A DNA stretch of 64,000 nt, taken from the NCBI RefSeq assembly GCF_009848685.1, contig NZ_WXTX01000004.1:337172-401171 (forward strand). The letters are read 5' to 3'. The DNA is from Andreprevotia sp. IGB-42 (GTDB lineage Bacteria; Pseudomonadota; Gammaproteobacteria; Burkholderiales; Chitinibacteraceae). The notes under the pieces are model-generated. The model had not been told where the DNA came from, did no database searches, and saw only the letters and a list, made by a program, of their open reading frames with translations. A program made the translations under genes and the position numbers. This document shows positions 47,079 through 57,776 of the stretch, piece after piece; position 1 is the first letter of the stretch, and the number at the start of each line of letters is the position of its first letter.

Positions 47079-47846
47079 ATGCACCTGCCGACCAAGCGAC
47101 CGCTCAACCTGCGCCGCCAGAGCATTTACCTGCTGCCCAATCTGTTCACGCTGGGTGCGCTGTTTGGTGGTTTCTACGCCATTGTTTCGGCGATGAACGG
47201 CAAGTTCGAACACGCCGCTGTCGCGATTTTCGTGTCGATGATCCTCGATTCGCTCGATGGTCGCGTTGCCCGCATGACGCATACCCAGTCCGAATTCGGT
47301 GCGCAGTTCGACAGCCTGTCCGACATGGTGAGCTTCGGCGTCGCCCCCGCGCTGGTGGCCTACGAATGGCAGCTGCACACCTTCGGCAAGCCCGGCTGGA
47401 TGGTGGCGTTCATCTATTGCGCGTGCGCGGCACTGCGCCTGGCGCGCTTCAACGCCAATATCGCGGTGGTCGATAAACGCTGGTTCCAGGGCTTGCCCAG
47501 CCCGGCGGCAGCAGCCCTCGTTGCCGGCCTGGTATGGATATCCCGCGCGTTTACCGAGGACCTCAGCCCGGTATCGCATCTGCTGCCGTATGCCGCATTT
47601 GCCATCACGCTGTTTGCCGGCCTGACCATGGTATCCAACGTACGCTTCTGGAGCTTCAAGGAATTCAACGCGCGCAAGACGGTGCCGTTCATGGCCATGG
47701 TGGTGGCGGTATTGCTGCTGCTGGTTGGCGTATCGAAGCCGGAACTGGTGTTCTTCCTGTTCTTCCTTGGTTATGCGGTATCGGGATACGTGTACTGGGC
47801 CTGGCGCAAGATCAAACCGCTCAAGACCGTTTCGCCCACCGAATAG
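47079..47846 (+). CDS. pssA: CDP-diacylglycerol-serine O-phosphatidyltransferase PssA
   Basis: 255-aa membrane enzyme joining CDP-diacylglycerol and serine. The CDP-alcohol phosphotransferase motif is DSLDGRVARMTHTQSEFGAQ followed by FDSLSDMVSFG. About six helices. CAAGAGGCCCGT ribosome site; an in-frame Met at 47031 is less likely. A TAGAAT box at 47027-47032 could be its -10. Confidence 0.95.
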   Translation: MHLPTKRPLNLRRQSIYLLPNLFTLGALFGGFYAIVSAMNGKFEHAAVAIFVSMILDSLDGRVARMTHTQSEFGAQFDSLSDMVSFGVAPALVAYEWQLHTFGKPGWMVAFIYCACAALRLARFNANIAVVDKRWFQGLPSPAAAALVAGLVWISRAFTEDLSPVSHLLPYAAFAITLFAGLTMVSNVRFWSFKEFNARKTVPFMAMVVAVLLLLVGVSKPELVFFLFFLGYAVSGYVYWAWRKIKPLKTVSPTE

Positions 47847-47908
47847 CGACTTAATGTCCAAATCCAGACATACACGAAGTCCAATTGCCTTCTTTTTCAT
47901 CAAAAATA

Positions 47909-47949
47909 TCGACAAATAGTTGACGAAATCGATCGCACGGTCGTACTCT
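47909..47949 (+). promoter_or_regulatory. Promoter/operator candidate of HTH-leuA
   Basis: An imperfect inverted repeat TCGACAA-ATAG-TTGACGA (47909-47926, one mismatch) overlaps the -35 hexamer TTGACG (47920-47925); a weak -10 TACTCT lies at 47944-47949. A dimeric HTH protein, possibly the HTH-LeuA product itself, could bind here. Confidence 0.4.
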
Positions 47950-47976
47950 CGAAGCACTTCTTTCGAGGAATACACC

Positions 47977-49776
47977 GTGCAATTCGACATCGACCGCCTT
48001 ATCGCTGATTTCGGCGGCCCAGCCAGACTGGGCGATGCGCTCAATCACGCCTTCCCCGAAGACCCGGTCAGCCGCGCCGCCATCTACAAATGGCGCGAGC
48101 GTGGCAGCCTGCCGCTTTCCCAGATCAACAAGCTTGCGCAACTGGCGGCCAGCCAGGGCCGCAGCTTCAATATCCATTCCTATGCTGCGGGTGCCGCCAG
48201 CCCGGCCGCTGCAGTATCCACGCCAGGGAGCATCAATATGGGCGACCGTCTGTTCATTTTCGACACCACCTTGCGCGACGGCGAGCAATCGCCCGGCGCA
48301 TCGATGACCAAGGAAGAAAAAATCCGCGTGGCACGCCAGCTGGAAAAGCTGGGCGTCGACATCATCGAAGCCGGCTTTGCCGCGGCCAGCCCCGGCGACG
48401 CCGATGCCATCCGCACCATTGCCAGCATTGTCGAAAATTCCACCGTCTGTTCACTGGCGCGCGCGAATGAACGCGACGTGCGCGCCGCAGGCGAAGCCAT
48501 TACCCCGGCAAAAAGCGGCCGCATCCATACCTTCATCGCCACCAGCCCCATCCACATGCAGCACAAGCTGCGCATGGCGCCGGAGCAAGTGGTGGAAGCC
48601 GCAGTCAAGGCGGTGAAGATCGCGCTGGAATACACCGATGATGTCGAATTCTCCGCCGAGGATGCATTGCGCTCGGATATCGACTTCCTCGCACATATCT
48701 TCGACGAGGTGATCAAGGCCGGCGCCAAGACCATCAACGTACCCGATACCGTCGGCTATGCTGTGCCGCTGCTGACCGAACGCTTTTTCCGCGAGCTGAT
48801 CGCCAAAACCCCGGGCAGCGACAAGGTGGTGTGGTCCGCACATTGCCATGACGACCTCGGCATGGCAGTGGCCAATTCGCTGGCGGCGGTACTGGGCGGC
48901 GCACGCCAGGTCGAATGCACCATCAACGGCCTGGGCGAACGCGCCGGCAATGCCTCGCTGGAAGAAGTGGTGATGGCGGTGCGCACGCGCAAGGATGTAT
49001 TCGGGGTGGAAACACGCGTGGATGCCACGCAGATCGTGCCCGCCAGCAAGCTGGTCTCCACCGTCACCGGCTATCCGGTGCAGCCCAACAAGGCCATCGT
49101 GGGCGCCAATGCATTCGCGCATGAATCGGGCATCCATCAGGATGGCGTGCTCAAGCACCGCGAAACGTATGAAATCATGAGTGCTGAATCGGTCGGCTGG
49201 TCCACCAACCGGCTGACGCTGGGCAAATTATCCGGCCGCAACGCCTTCAGGACCAAGCTGGGCGAACTGGGCATCACGCTGGATAGCGAAGAAGCACTGA
49301 ACGCCGCATTTGCACGTTTCAAGGCACTGGCCGACAAGAAGCGCGAGATCTTCGACGAAGACCTGCACGCACTGGTATCCGATGAAATGGTCACCATCGA
49401 GCAGGAAACCTACCGGCTGACCGCGCTCAAGGTGGTATCGGAAACCGGCGAAACGCCGCAAGCCAACCTGGTGATGACCGACAACGGCGAAGAGAAGCGC
49501 AGCGACAGCCTGGGCGACGGCCCGGTGGACGCCACCTTCAAGGCCATCGAAGCCATCGTTGCCAGCGGCGCCGAGCTGATGCTGTACTCGGTGAACGCCA
49601 TCACGCAGGGCACCGATAGCCAGGGCGAAGTGACCGTGCGCCTGGGCAAGGACGGCCGCATCGTCAACGGCCAGGGCGCGGATACCGACATCCTGGTGGC
49701 CAGCGCCAAGGCCTACATTTCTGCATTGAACAAGCTGGATAGCAAAATCGAGCGCACCCACCCGCAACCGGTTTAA
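47977..49776 (+). CDS. leuA: 2-isopropylmalate synthase with N-terminal HTH domain
   Basis: One open frame, 599 aa from GTG 47977 (GAGG eight bases upstream). Residues 88-599 are a complete Leu[16 protein letters not shown] (acetyl-CoA/2-oxoisovalerate condensation), metal-binding [10 protein letters not shown], and a C-terminal leucine-feedback domain. Residues 1-70 form a compact Cro/CI-like helix-turn-helix ([20 protein letters not shown], then [20 protein letters not shown]), joined by an Ala/Pro linker. An AGGGAG site lies 7 bp before ATG 48238, exactly where ordinary LeuA begins, so a second 512-aa product is likely. Catalyses the first step of leucine synthesis. The HTH may autoregulate; see findings. 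Ends at a strong terminator. Confidence 0.93.
   Translation: MQFDIDRLIADFGGPARLGDALNHAFPEDPVSRAAIYKWRERGSLPLSQINKLAQLAASQGRSFNIHSYAAGAASPAAAVSTPGSINMGDRLFIFDTTLRDGEQSPGASMTKEEKIRVARQLEKLGVDIIEAGFAAASPGDADAIRTIASIVENSTVCSLARANERDVRAAGEAITPAKSGRIHTFIATSPIHMQHKLRMAPEQVVEAAVKAVKIALEYTDDVEFSAEDALRSDIDFLAHIFDEVIKAGAKTINVPDTVGYAVPLLTERFFRELIAKTPGSDKVVWSAHCHDDLGMAVANSLAAVLGGARQVECTINGLGERAGNASLEEVVMAVRTRKDVFGVETRVDATQIVPASKLVSTVTGYPVQPNKAIVGANAFAHESGIHQDGVLKHRETYEIMSAESVGWSTNRLTLGKLSGRNAFRTKLGELGITLDSEEALNAAFARFKALADKKREIFDEDLHALVSDEMVTIEQETYRLTALKVVSETGETPQANLVMTDNGEEKRSDSLGDGPVDATFKAIEAIVASGAELMLYSVNAITQGTDSQGEVTVRLGKDGRIVNGQGADTDILVASAKAYISALNKLDSKIERTHPQPV
48225..48240 (+). promoter_or_regulatory. 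Internal ribosome site and start for LeuA core
   Basis: AGGGAG (48225-48230), 7-nt spacer, ATG (48238-48240). Better than the upstream GTG site, and the resulting N-terminus [17 protein letters not shown] is that of standard LeuA. Confidence 0.65.
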
Positions 49777-49957
49777 GCCGTTTACCCGACGCCACCGTAC
49801 GCGCTACGTCTTGCCGGCCGGCCCTCACGAGGGGCAGGCTACGGGGTCAACCACCACCCCGATGCGGATGCGGCAACCCACACCATGGGCCCACGCACAC
49901 CGACCTGACGCTTTCTTTTTTACCCGGCAAGATGCACTGTTTTCCCGAAACGCCGGC

Positions 49958-50946
<989 letters not shown>

Positions 50947-50993
50947 TCAGGTCGCGCTATTATAAGGGCTTGCCCCAAGAACGCGGACCGCGC

Positions 50994-52232
50994 ATGGCTA
51001 TCAGCATTCCCTATCAGCAATTCCTCACCGTCGCCTGGTGGCGCCGGGCGCTCGGTTTTTCACGCTTTGTCGGTCATCGGCTATTGGCAGACCGTTGCCT
51101 GCAAACCGCTGGCAGCCTCACCTACACCACCTTGCTGGCCATCGTGCCACTGTTCACCATCGCGCTGACGCTGTTCTCGGCCTTCCCGATGTTCAGTGAT
51201 TACAGCGGCCGCTTCCGCTCGTTCATCATTTCCAACCTGGTGCCCGATACCGCCGGGCGCGTGGTAGGCACCTATATGCGGCAGTTTTCCGACAATGCCG
51301 AGCGGCTGACCGCATTCGGCATGATCGGCCTTGCGATCACCGCACTGTTGCTGGTGTTCACCATAGAGAAAACGCTGAACGAAATCTGGGGCGTACGCCG
51401 CCCGCGCCGTCTGCTGGCACGCACGCTGATCTACTGGGCCACGCTCACGCTGGGGCCATTGCTGCTGGGCATCAGCCTATCGCTCACTTCCTGGCTCTCG
51501 CAAACCACCGGGCTTTCCAGTGATTTCCCGCTGTTGCTGCGCCTGGGGCCCATGCTGCTGATGTTCGCCACCCTGACACTGCTTTATCTCACCGTGCCCA
51601 ACTGTTACGTGCCGCGCAGCCACGCCGTCAGCGCCGCAGTGGCGGCCGGCGTGCTGCTGGAAATCATGAAAAACCTGTTCGGGCTGTATATCCGCCTGTT
51701 CGGCAACTACAAGCTGCTGTATGGCGCTTTTGCCGCAGTGCCGATCTTCCTGCTATGGCTATATGTGTGCTGGGTGATCGTACTGGGCGGCGCGGTGCTG
51801 TCAGCGTCGTTTTCGTACTGGCATGGCGATGGCTGGCGCTGGGAGCGCCATCACGGCACGCGCTTCGAGCAGGCCATCCGCATCCTGCTGACGCTGGCCC
51901 AAGCGCATGCCAACGGCGAAATCCTGCATATCGATACGCTGCGCCGGCGCGTGGGCCTCGGCATCGATGCCACCAACGGCCTGCTGGAGCGCATGGCGGA
52001 ACGCGGCTGGGTGGACGCCAGCCGCGATGGTGAATGGATACTTGCTGCCTCCATCACCCATATCACGCTACTGGATATTTTCGAGCTGATGGTAACCCCG
52101 CTGACCGCCAAGGTCGAAACGGCGCTGGAAATCACCATCGCCGGTATGCGGGTACCGCTGATGCAGACACTGGCGGATTATGCGGCGCAGCCTGAACAGG
52201 AGTCCGCCCAGGAGGTTACCAAAGCTGCATGA
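50994..52232 (+). CDS. yihY: YihY/virulence factor BrkB-family membrane protein
   Basis: 412 aa. N-terminal ~280 residues with about six helices (LTYTTLLAIVPLFTIALTLF; NYKLLYGAFAAVPIFLLWLY) form the YihY domain, formerly misnamed RNase BN. The C-terminal ~120 residues add a soluble winged-helix-like part (DTLRRRVGLGIDATNGLLER) common in betaproteobacterial members. Start at MAISIPYQQF; ribosome site weak. A TATTATAAG box lies ~35 bp upstream. Confidence 0.88.
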   Translation: MAISIPYQQFLTVAWWRRALGFSRFVGHRLLADRCLQTAGSLTYTTLLAIVPLFTIALTLFSAFPMFSDYSGRFRSFIISNLVPDTAGRVVGTYMRQFSDNAERLTAFGMIGLAITALLLVFTIEKTLNEIWGVRRPRRLLARTLIYWATLTLGPLLLGISLSLTSWLSQTTGLSSDFPLLLRLGPMLLMFATLTLLYLTVPNCYVPRSHAVSAAVAAGVLLEIMKNLFGLYIRLFGNYKLLYGAFAAVPIFLLWLYVCWVIVLGGAVLSASFSYWHGDGWRWERHHGTRFEQAIRILLTLAQAHANGEILHIDTLRRRVGLGIDATNGLLERMAERGWVDASRDGEWILAASITHITLLDIFELMVTPLTAKVETALEITIAGMRVPLMQTLADYAAQPEQESAQEVTKAA

Positions 52233-52286
52233 GCCAGAAGGGGAAGCGAAGGGCGCGCTGCTGCGCAGCGCCACCGCAGCAGCAAG

Positions 52287-53372
52287 TCAGGCCGGCGCGC
52301 AGCCGGCGGTCAGCGCCGCCTGGATCACCGCGACCGGCAGTTCACCGATATACGAGGCACCCAGGTTGCGCAGCAGGATGAACTTGATCTTGCCCGCATC
52401 GACCTTCTTGTCCTGCGCCATCAGGTCCAGATAACGCTCGAAGCCCAGCGCCGGAGATACCACCGGCAAGCCCGCCTTTTCGATCAGGCGGATGATGCGC
52501 GCCAGGTCGTCATCGGAAATCTGCCCGAGTGCATGCGATGCATGCGCGGCCAGCACCATGCCGGCCGCCACGGCCTCGCCATGCAGCCAGGCGCCGTAGC
52601 CCAGGCCTGCTTCGATCGCATGGCCAAAGGTATGCCCCAGGTTCAGCAATGCGCGCTGCCCGTGCTCTTTTTCGTCCGCAGCCACGATGCGCGCCTTGTT
52701 CTGGCAACTGCGCTCCACCGCATACGCCAGCGCATCGGTATCGCGCGCAACCAGCGCATCGATGTTCGCTTCCAGCCATTCGAAGAATGCCAGATCATCG
52801 ATCAAGCCGTACTTGATCACTTCGGCCAGCCCTGCAGACAATTCGCGTGCCGGCAAGGTATCGAGCGTGGCCAAGTCCGCCAGCACCAGCTGTGGCTGGT
52901 AGAACGCACCGATCATGTTCTTGCCTAGCGGGTGGTTAATGGCGGTCTTGCCGCCTACCGATGAATCAACCTGTGCCAGCAAGGTAGTCGGAATCTGGAT
53001 GAAGGGCACGCCACGCTGGTAGACCGCAGCGGCAAAGCCCGTCATATCGCCGATCACGCCACCACCCAATGCGATCAGCGTGGTTTTGCGCTCGGCACGC
53101 GCGGCCAGCAATGCATCGAAAATCAGGTTGAGCGTTTCCCAGGTCTTGAAACGCTCGCCATCGGGCAGCACCACTGCCTCCACCTGCACGCCAGCCGCTT
53201 CCAGCGCATCCTGCAACGGCTCCAGGTACAGCGGCGCCACCGTTTCGTTGGTGACGATGGCAACGCGCTTCTGCGGCAGCAGCGCGGTAATCCGGTCCAC
53301 GCTATCGAGCAAGTTGCGTGCAATCAGGATGTCGTATGGGGCGTGATCCAGGTCGAGCTTAACGGTGCGCAT
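52287..53372 (-). CDS. aroB: 3-dehydroquinate synthase
   Basis: 361 aa. Second shikimate-pathway enzyme, NAD- and zinc-dependent. [19 protein letters not shown] (NAD site), [18 protein letters not shown], metal ligands in EVIKYG and [16 protein letters not shown] plus [11 protein letters not shown]. The start at 53372 lies inside the last codons of aroK (14-bp overlap). Confidence 0.97.
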   Translation of the reverse strand: MRTVKLDLDHAPYDILIARNLLDSVDRITALLPQKRVAIVTNETVAPLYLEPLQDALEAAGVQVEAVVLPDGERFKTWETLNLIFDALLAARAERKTTLIALGGGVIGDMTGFAAAVYQRGVPFIQIPTTLLAQVDSSVGGKTAINHPLGKNMIGAFYQPQLVLADLATLDTLPARELSAGLAEVIKYGLIDDLAFFEWLEANIDALVARDTDALAYAVERSCQNKARIVAADEKEHGQRALLNLGHTFGHAIEAGLGYGAWLHGEAVAAGMVLAAHASHALGQISDDDLARIIRLIEKAGLPVVSPALGFERYLDLMAQDKKVDAGKIKFILLRNLGASYIGELPVAVIQAALTAGCAPA

Positions 53373-53904
53373 GGTTGGCTTTGAGTTCGAGTTCGTGCAA
53401 CAGGTATTGACTGAGGTGCTGAACGGTCTGCCGGCTGGTATCAACGACCAGATCCGCCACTTCACGATACAGCGGGTCGCGTACTTCAAACAGTTCGCGC
53501 AAGCGTTCTCTGGGATTGGCTGTCTGCAGCAGCGGCCTGTTGCGATCATGCATGGTGCGCTGATACAGATCATCCACGTTGGCCCGCAGGTAGATCACCG
53601 TGCCACGTGCCCGCAGGCATGCGCGATTTTCCGTGCTCAGCACCGCGCCACCGCCAGTAGCCAGTACCACATCCTTGAGCGAACTGAGTTCGGCAATCAT
53701 GGCGGTTTCGCGCTCGCGAAAGCCGCTTTCGCCTTCGACCTCGAAGATGATCGGAATCTTCACGCCCGTACGTGATTCAATCTCATGATCAGAATCGTAA
53801 AACGCATGGTCGGTCGCACGCGCAAGCGTGCGCCCAATTGTCGTTTTGCCGGCCCCCATGAGGCCCACCAAAAAAAAATTGCCCGGCAGTTTCATGCCGG
53901 GCAT
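53359..53904 (-). CDS. aroK: Shikimate kinase
   Basis: 181 aa. Walker [13 protein letters not shown], then shikimate-site [11 protein letters not shown] and [11 protein letters not shown]; lid region NRPLLQ. Two start candidates, ATG 53904 and ATG 53895; no ribosome site is seen. The first ~12 codons contain a GC-rich hairpin followed by a T9 run, read as Asn-Phe-Phe-Leu (see terminator-like element). Overlaps aroB. Confidence 0.96.
   Translation of the reverse strand: MPGMKLPGNFFLVGLMGAGKTTIGRTLARATDHAFYDSDHEIESRTGVKIPIIFEVEGESGFRERETAMIAELSSLKDVVLATGGGAVLSTENRACLRARGTVIYLRANVDDLYQRTMHDRNRPLLQTANPRERLRELFEVRDPLYREVADLVVDTSRQTVQHLSQYLLHELELKANHAHR
53870..53902 (-). terminator. Terminator-like hairpin inside the aroK start
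   Basis: On the minus strand GCCCGGCA (53902-53895), loop TGAAAC, TGCCGGGC (53888-53881), then AA and nine T (53878-53870). It has every feature of an intrinsic terminator, but lies within aroK's first codons. Could act as an attenuator between pilQ and aroK, with translation initiation melting it. Confidence 0.6.
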
Positions 53905-53919
53905 TGTAACCGATCTGAC

Positions 53920-53935
53920 CGCCCCGTACGGGGCG
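53920..53935. promoter_or_regulatory. GC-rich palindrome between pilQ and aroK
   Basis: CGCCCCGTACGGGGCG, a perfect 16-bp palindrome in the 36-bp gap, just before the aroK hairpin. No T run. May compete with the aroK hairpin for folding. Confidence 0.4.
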
Positions 53936-53940
53936 ATCGC

Positions 53941-55989
53941 TCAGCGTAGAGTCATGTCTTGCTGCAACACGCGTGGCGTGATGAAGATCAGCATTTCGGC
54001 TTTCTTGGTTTTGGTGGTGGTGTGCTTGAACAGATGGCCCACGCCCGGCAGATCACCCAGCAGTGGCACCTTCTCCACGTCATTGCTGTCGTCCTGGGTG
54101 TAGATACCGCCAATCACCACGGTGCCCCCGTTCTCGACCAGTACCTTGGTGGTGATCTGTTTGGTGTTGATGGCCGGGCCGGCAATGGTGTTTTCACCAC
54201 GGCTATCCTTGTTCACCTTTACATCCAGCATCACATTGCCATCCGGTGTAATTTGCGGCGTCACCTTCAGCGACAGCGTGGCCTTCTTGAACGACACCGA
54301 CGTTGCACCGTTTTGCGACGATTCGTTGTACGGAATTTCTTCGCCGTTTTCGATCAACGCTTCTACCTGGTCAGCCGTGATCAGGCGCGGGCTGGAAATG
54401 ATCTTGCCCTTGTTGTCCGCTTCCAGCGCGCTCAGTTCCAGACCCAGCGCCCAGTTTGCACTGGATGCCAGCAGGGCCAGCGTGGCCGGTGCACCGCCGT
54501 TGAACCCAACCGCAGGCAGGTTGATGTTGGTGTTGTCCACCACGCCATCGGTGATCTTGGTATCCAGCGTCGGCTTGGTGGAGATCGTGGTATTCCCGAT
54601 ATGCCCAATCGAGATACCGCCGAACTTCACACCCAGATCACGCGAGAACCCGTCACTGGCTTCAACAATGCGCGCTTCGATCAGCACCTGGCGAACCGGA
54701 ATATCGATCTTGGCAATCAACTCGCGGATCTGATCGAGCTTGCCAGGAATGTCCTGGATGATCAGCGTATTGGTACGCGGGTCGATCACGGCGCTGCCAC
54801 GAGTCGACAGGATCTTTTGCTTGTCGTCCTTCAGGATCTTTTCAAAGTCAGCCGCTTTTTGATATTTGAGATTGAAGAACTCGGTGCGGGTCGGCTCAAG
54901 TTCTGCGATCTGCTTGCGTGCTTCAAGATCCTGCTTTTCCTTTGCAGCCAGCTCATCACGTGGCGCAATCCACATCACGTTGCCCGATTTGCGCTGATCC
55001 AGCCCCTTGGCTTGCAGGATGATATCCAGCGCTTCATCCCAAGGCACATCCTTCAGGCGCAGTGTCAGGTTACCGGTCACGGTATCGCTGGTGATGATAT
55101 TGAGTCCGGTGAATTCGGCAATCACCTGCAGCACGGTGCGGATTTCCACGTTCTGGAAATTCAGCGACAGCTTTTCACCCTTGTAGGCAGGCTTCAGGCC
55201 GGTCACGCCGGCTTTGGGCTCGGCGGCGACGCGCACTTCCACAATGAAGCGGTTTTCCGTCTGATAAGCCGAATATTCCCAGTTACCCTTGGGCTCGATC
55301 ACCATGCGTGCATTGCTGCCTTGCGCATAGGTATCCACTTTCTGGATCGGCGTGCCGAAATCGGTCACGTCCATACGGCGCTCAAGCGATTTGGGCAAGC
55401 TTGCCTTGGTGAAATCAACCACCAGCGTCTTGCCTTGCTGACGAATGTCGATGCCGACATTCGGGTTGCTCAGGTCGACGACGACCTTGCCCTCACCAGC
55501 GCTACCGCGACGGAAATCGATATTCTTGATCGATTCATTGCTGGTATCTGGCCTGGCCTCGGCAAACTTGGTATTGCTCTGCGCCGAAGCCACGGCTGCC
55601 TGCGCACCATCAACGGTAATCAACAGCGTATTACCGTCAACCTGGGTTTGATAAGTGGCTTGTTTCTGCAGGTTGAGCACCACGCGTGTACGCCCGTTGC
55701 CTTCCGCAATATTGACGACGCGCAATGCGGCGCCATTGACCTGAATCGCATTCTTGCCAAACTGCGAGGTGGTGTTCGGGAAATCGAACGCAATCCGCGG
55801 CGGTGTATTGACGGTAAAGCTCGTCGGTGCCGGAACGGCCCCGCTGAACGATACCTTGATCACCTGTTTATCAGCCGACAGCGAACCCACTTCCACATTG
55901 GTAATGGTGTTGTCCACCGCAAACGCAAATGTAGCAATCAGAGCGCAGCAACTGGCCGCAAGGCGCTGCAGGATCATGGTTTTATTCAT
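53941..55989 (-). CDS. pilQ: Type IV pilus secretin PilQ
   Basis: 682-aa outer-membrane secretin. Signal peptide in the first ~24 residues; one or two AMIN domains (peptidoglycan binding, to ~residue 240), an STN/N0 domain (GEKLSLNFQNVEIRTVLQVI), N1 domain and secretin core (VPLLGDLPGVGHLFKHTTT near the C-terminus). Forms the exit pore for pili and DNA uptake. ATGA overlap with pilP. Confidence 0.97.
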   Translation of the reverse strand: MNKTMILQRLAASCCALIATFAFAVDNTITNVEVGSLSADKQVIKVSFSGAVPAPTSFTVNTPPRIAFDFPNTTSQFGKNAIQVNGAALRVVNIAEGNGRTRVVLNLQKQATYQTQVDGNTLLITVDGAQAAVASAQSNTKFAEARPDTSNESIKNIDFRRGSAGEGKVVVDLSNPNVGIDIRQQGKTLVVDFTKASLPKSLERRMDVTDFGTPIQKVDTYAQGSNARMVIEPKGNWEYSAYQTENRFIVEVRVAAEPKAGVTGLKPAYKGEKLSLNFQNVEIRTVLQVIAEFTGLNIITSDTVTGNLTLRLKDVPWDEALDIILQAKGLDQRKSGNVMWIAPRDELAAKEKQDLEARKQIAELEPTRTEFFNLKYQKAADFEKILKDDKQKILSTRGSAVIDPRTNTLIIQDIPGKLDQIRELIAKIDIPVRQVLIEARIVEASDGFSRDLGVKFGGISIGHIGNTTISTKPTLDTKITDGVVDNTNINLPAVGFNGGAPATLALLASSANWALGLELSALEADNKGKIISSPRLITADQVEALIENGEEIPYNESSQNGATSVSFKKATLSLKVTPQITPDGNVMLDVKVNKDSRGENTIAGPAINTKQITTKVLVENGGTVVIGGIYTQDDSNDVEKVPLLGDLPGVGHLFKHTTTKTKKAEMLIFITPRVLQQDMTLR

Positions 55990-56510
55990 TTTTTCTGCTC
56001 CGCGTCATCCAAGGAGAGGCCGGTCGAGCGCTCGACCCAATCACCCCCGCTATCTTCCACGATTTCTTTCAATTTAACTTCGGTTTCAGAGATTTCTGCA
56101 ACCATGCCGAAATTCTGCCCCATATAACTGCCTACTTTGACCCGGTACAGATTACCGTCTGGCGCGCGGATCAAAGCCTGGATCGTCTTGCCTTGCTGCA
56201 GGGTGCCAACCATCCGGAGCTTTTCCAGATCATAGTTTTCAAGCACCTCTTTCGGGCGGTTCGGATTGGGCGCCAGACCAGAATTGGAACCCTTCTTCGC
56301 GACTTCCATCTTGGAAGGGCGGAATGGGTCCGGCAACGAGAAGGCATCATAAGTAAATGGCTGGTATGGCTTCACTTCGGGCAAGGGTTCCACCTTGCCC
56401 CGCAGTCCGTCGCTCTTTTCCCGCATCCATTCTTTCAGATCGCTGTTTTCTTCGCCAAAACACCCAGCCAAACCTAGCGTGGCCAGTACGAGTGCTAGAT
56501 AGGTTTTCAT
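55986..56510 (-). CDS. pilP: Type IV pilus lipoprotein PilP
   Basis: 174 aa. Lipobox LAGC at residues 14-17 (MKTYLALVLATLGLAGC). The conserved Pro/Tyr region DPFRPSKMEV precedes a C-terminal beta domain (LRMVGTLQQGKTIQALIRAP) that contacts PilQ. ATGA overlap with pilQ. Confidence 0.96.
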   Translation of the reverse strand: MKTYLALVLATLGLAGCFGEENSDLKEWMREKSDGLRGKVEPLPEVKPYQPFTYDAFSLPDPFRPSKMEVAKKGSNSGLAPNPNRPKEVLENYDLEKLRMVGTLQQGKTIQALIRAPDGNLYRVKVGSYMGQNFGMVAEISETEVKLKEIVEDSGGDWVERSTGLSLDDAEQKK

Positions 56511-56540
56511 TTATCCCCTCTTCGATCCATCTGGGCCGGG

Positions 56541-57170
56541 TTACCGGTTTTTCTTCTTGGCATCGGCCTCAGCCTGACGCATTGCCTGCAGCTCGGCGTC
56601 ATCCAGCGAACGGTATGTTTTCGCAACGGCCTGCATCGCAAGGTTACCGTCCTTGCCAGCGGAAAGCTGCACGCTGCCCAGCGTAACAATACGGGACAAC
56701 TGCGCCACATCACTGACAAAAGCAGACAAGTCGTGGTAGCTGCCGTTGATCTTGATATCGATCGGCAACTCGGCCAGTTCGGCCGTTTTCACCTCGGTTC
56801 CCGGCTTGAACAACTCAAACTGCAAACCGCGGCCGACACCCGCCTGGTTGACTTCGGTCAGCAACGTTTCCATTTCGGATTTGTTGGGCAACTGCTTGAG
56901 CAAGGCACCGAACGATTGCTGGATTTCCAGCAATTGCTGCTTGTACGCATCAAGGTTGACAGCCTTCACCTTTTTATCGAGGAATTCCTGCTTGAGCTGC
57001 TCTTCCTTGGCAATACCGGCGTCAAGCTCCTCCATCTTTCCCTGCCAGACGTAGAAGTAACCGCCAGTCAGCACAAGCGCAAAAATAATCACCAGCAAGC
57101 CCATCTGCACCGGCAACGGCCAGTCGCCGATTTCGCGCGGGTTCAGGCTGCGTAATTCATCCAATGTCAT
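56541..57170 (-). CDS. pilO: Type IV pilus inner-membrane protein PilO
   Basis: 209 aa. One membrane helix (VQMGLLVIIFALVLTGGYFY), a coiled coil (about residues 45-95), then a ferredoxin-like domain. Its ATG follows pilN's TAA with no gap (TAAATG). Partners PilN in the alignment complex. Confidence 0.96.
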   Translation of the reverse strand: MTLDELRSLNPREIGDWPLPVQMGLLVIIFALVLTGGYFYVWQGKMEELDAGIAKEEQLKQEFLDKKVKAVNLDAYKQQLLEIQQSFGALLKQLPNKSEMETLLTEVNQAGVGRGLQFELFKPGTEVKTAELAELPIDIKINGSYHDLSAFVSDVAQLSRIVTLGSVQLSAGKDGNLAMQAVAKTYRSLDDAELQAMRQAEADAKKKNR

Positions 57171-57776
57171 TTAAGCCCCCTTCGCCGCTTGCGGTGACTT
57201 CCTGGCCGGGGCAGATGCATCACCCGTCTGTTCCGCCGTGCGGGTAATCTTTATTTTGAGCGTGAACTCCGACAAGCGCTGATTGCCCACTTGCGCGGCC
57301 TTGACCTCGATCAGCAACGGCTGCTCGAACACGTCCGAATCATTCAGGTTACGCATCAGGGTAGATACGCGGGCATTCGACTGTGCATACCCGGAAAGCA
57401 TCAGGGAATCGTCTGTCTGCTTGATGTCCTTGAGGTAAATGCCCTCGGGCGTCTGCCGGGTCAGCTGATCCATGACGCGCACGGTTTCGGAGCGATTGGA
57501 TTGCAGCCGCTCGACAACGGTCTTGCGATCAAGCAACGACTGCTTTTCTGCCTTCAGCTTGTCGATTTCGGCGATTTCCCTGTCGAGCTTCTCATTTTCG
57601 CTGGTCAGGAACTGGTTACGTTCATTCTGGGTATCGATGCGGGCGGTGTAAAACATATAGCCAGCAACCAGCACGCCAACAGCAGCCAGGAACGTGACGC
57701 CGAGCATGGCCAGATAGCGGTGCTGCCGCGCCTGGCGCTTCTGCTCGCGGTGGGGAAGGAGGTTAATCCGGATCAT
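57171..57776 (-). CDS. pilN: Type IV pilus inner-membrane protein PilN
   Basis: 201 aa. The cytoplasmic N-terminal MIRINLLPHRE motif binds PilM. One helix (YLAMLGVTFLAAVGVLVAGY), coiled coil, then a periplasmic domain and a Pro/Ala-rich tail. Start coupled to pilM by ATGA; in-frame extension to 57809 overlaps pilM. Confidence 0.96.
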   Translation of the reverse strand: MIRINLLPHREQKRQARQHRYLAMLGVTFLAAVGVLVAGYMFYTARIDTQNERNQFLTSENEKLDREIAEIDKLKAEKQSLLDRKTVVERLQSNRSETVRVMDQLTRQTPEGIYLKDIKQTDDSLMLSGYAQSNARVSTLMRNLNDSDVFEQPLLIEVKAAQVGNQRLSEFTLKIKITRTAEQTGDASAPARKSPQAAKGA

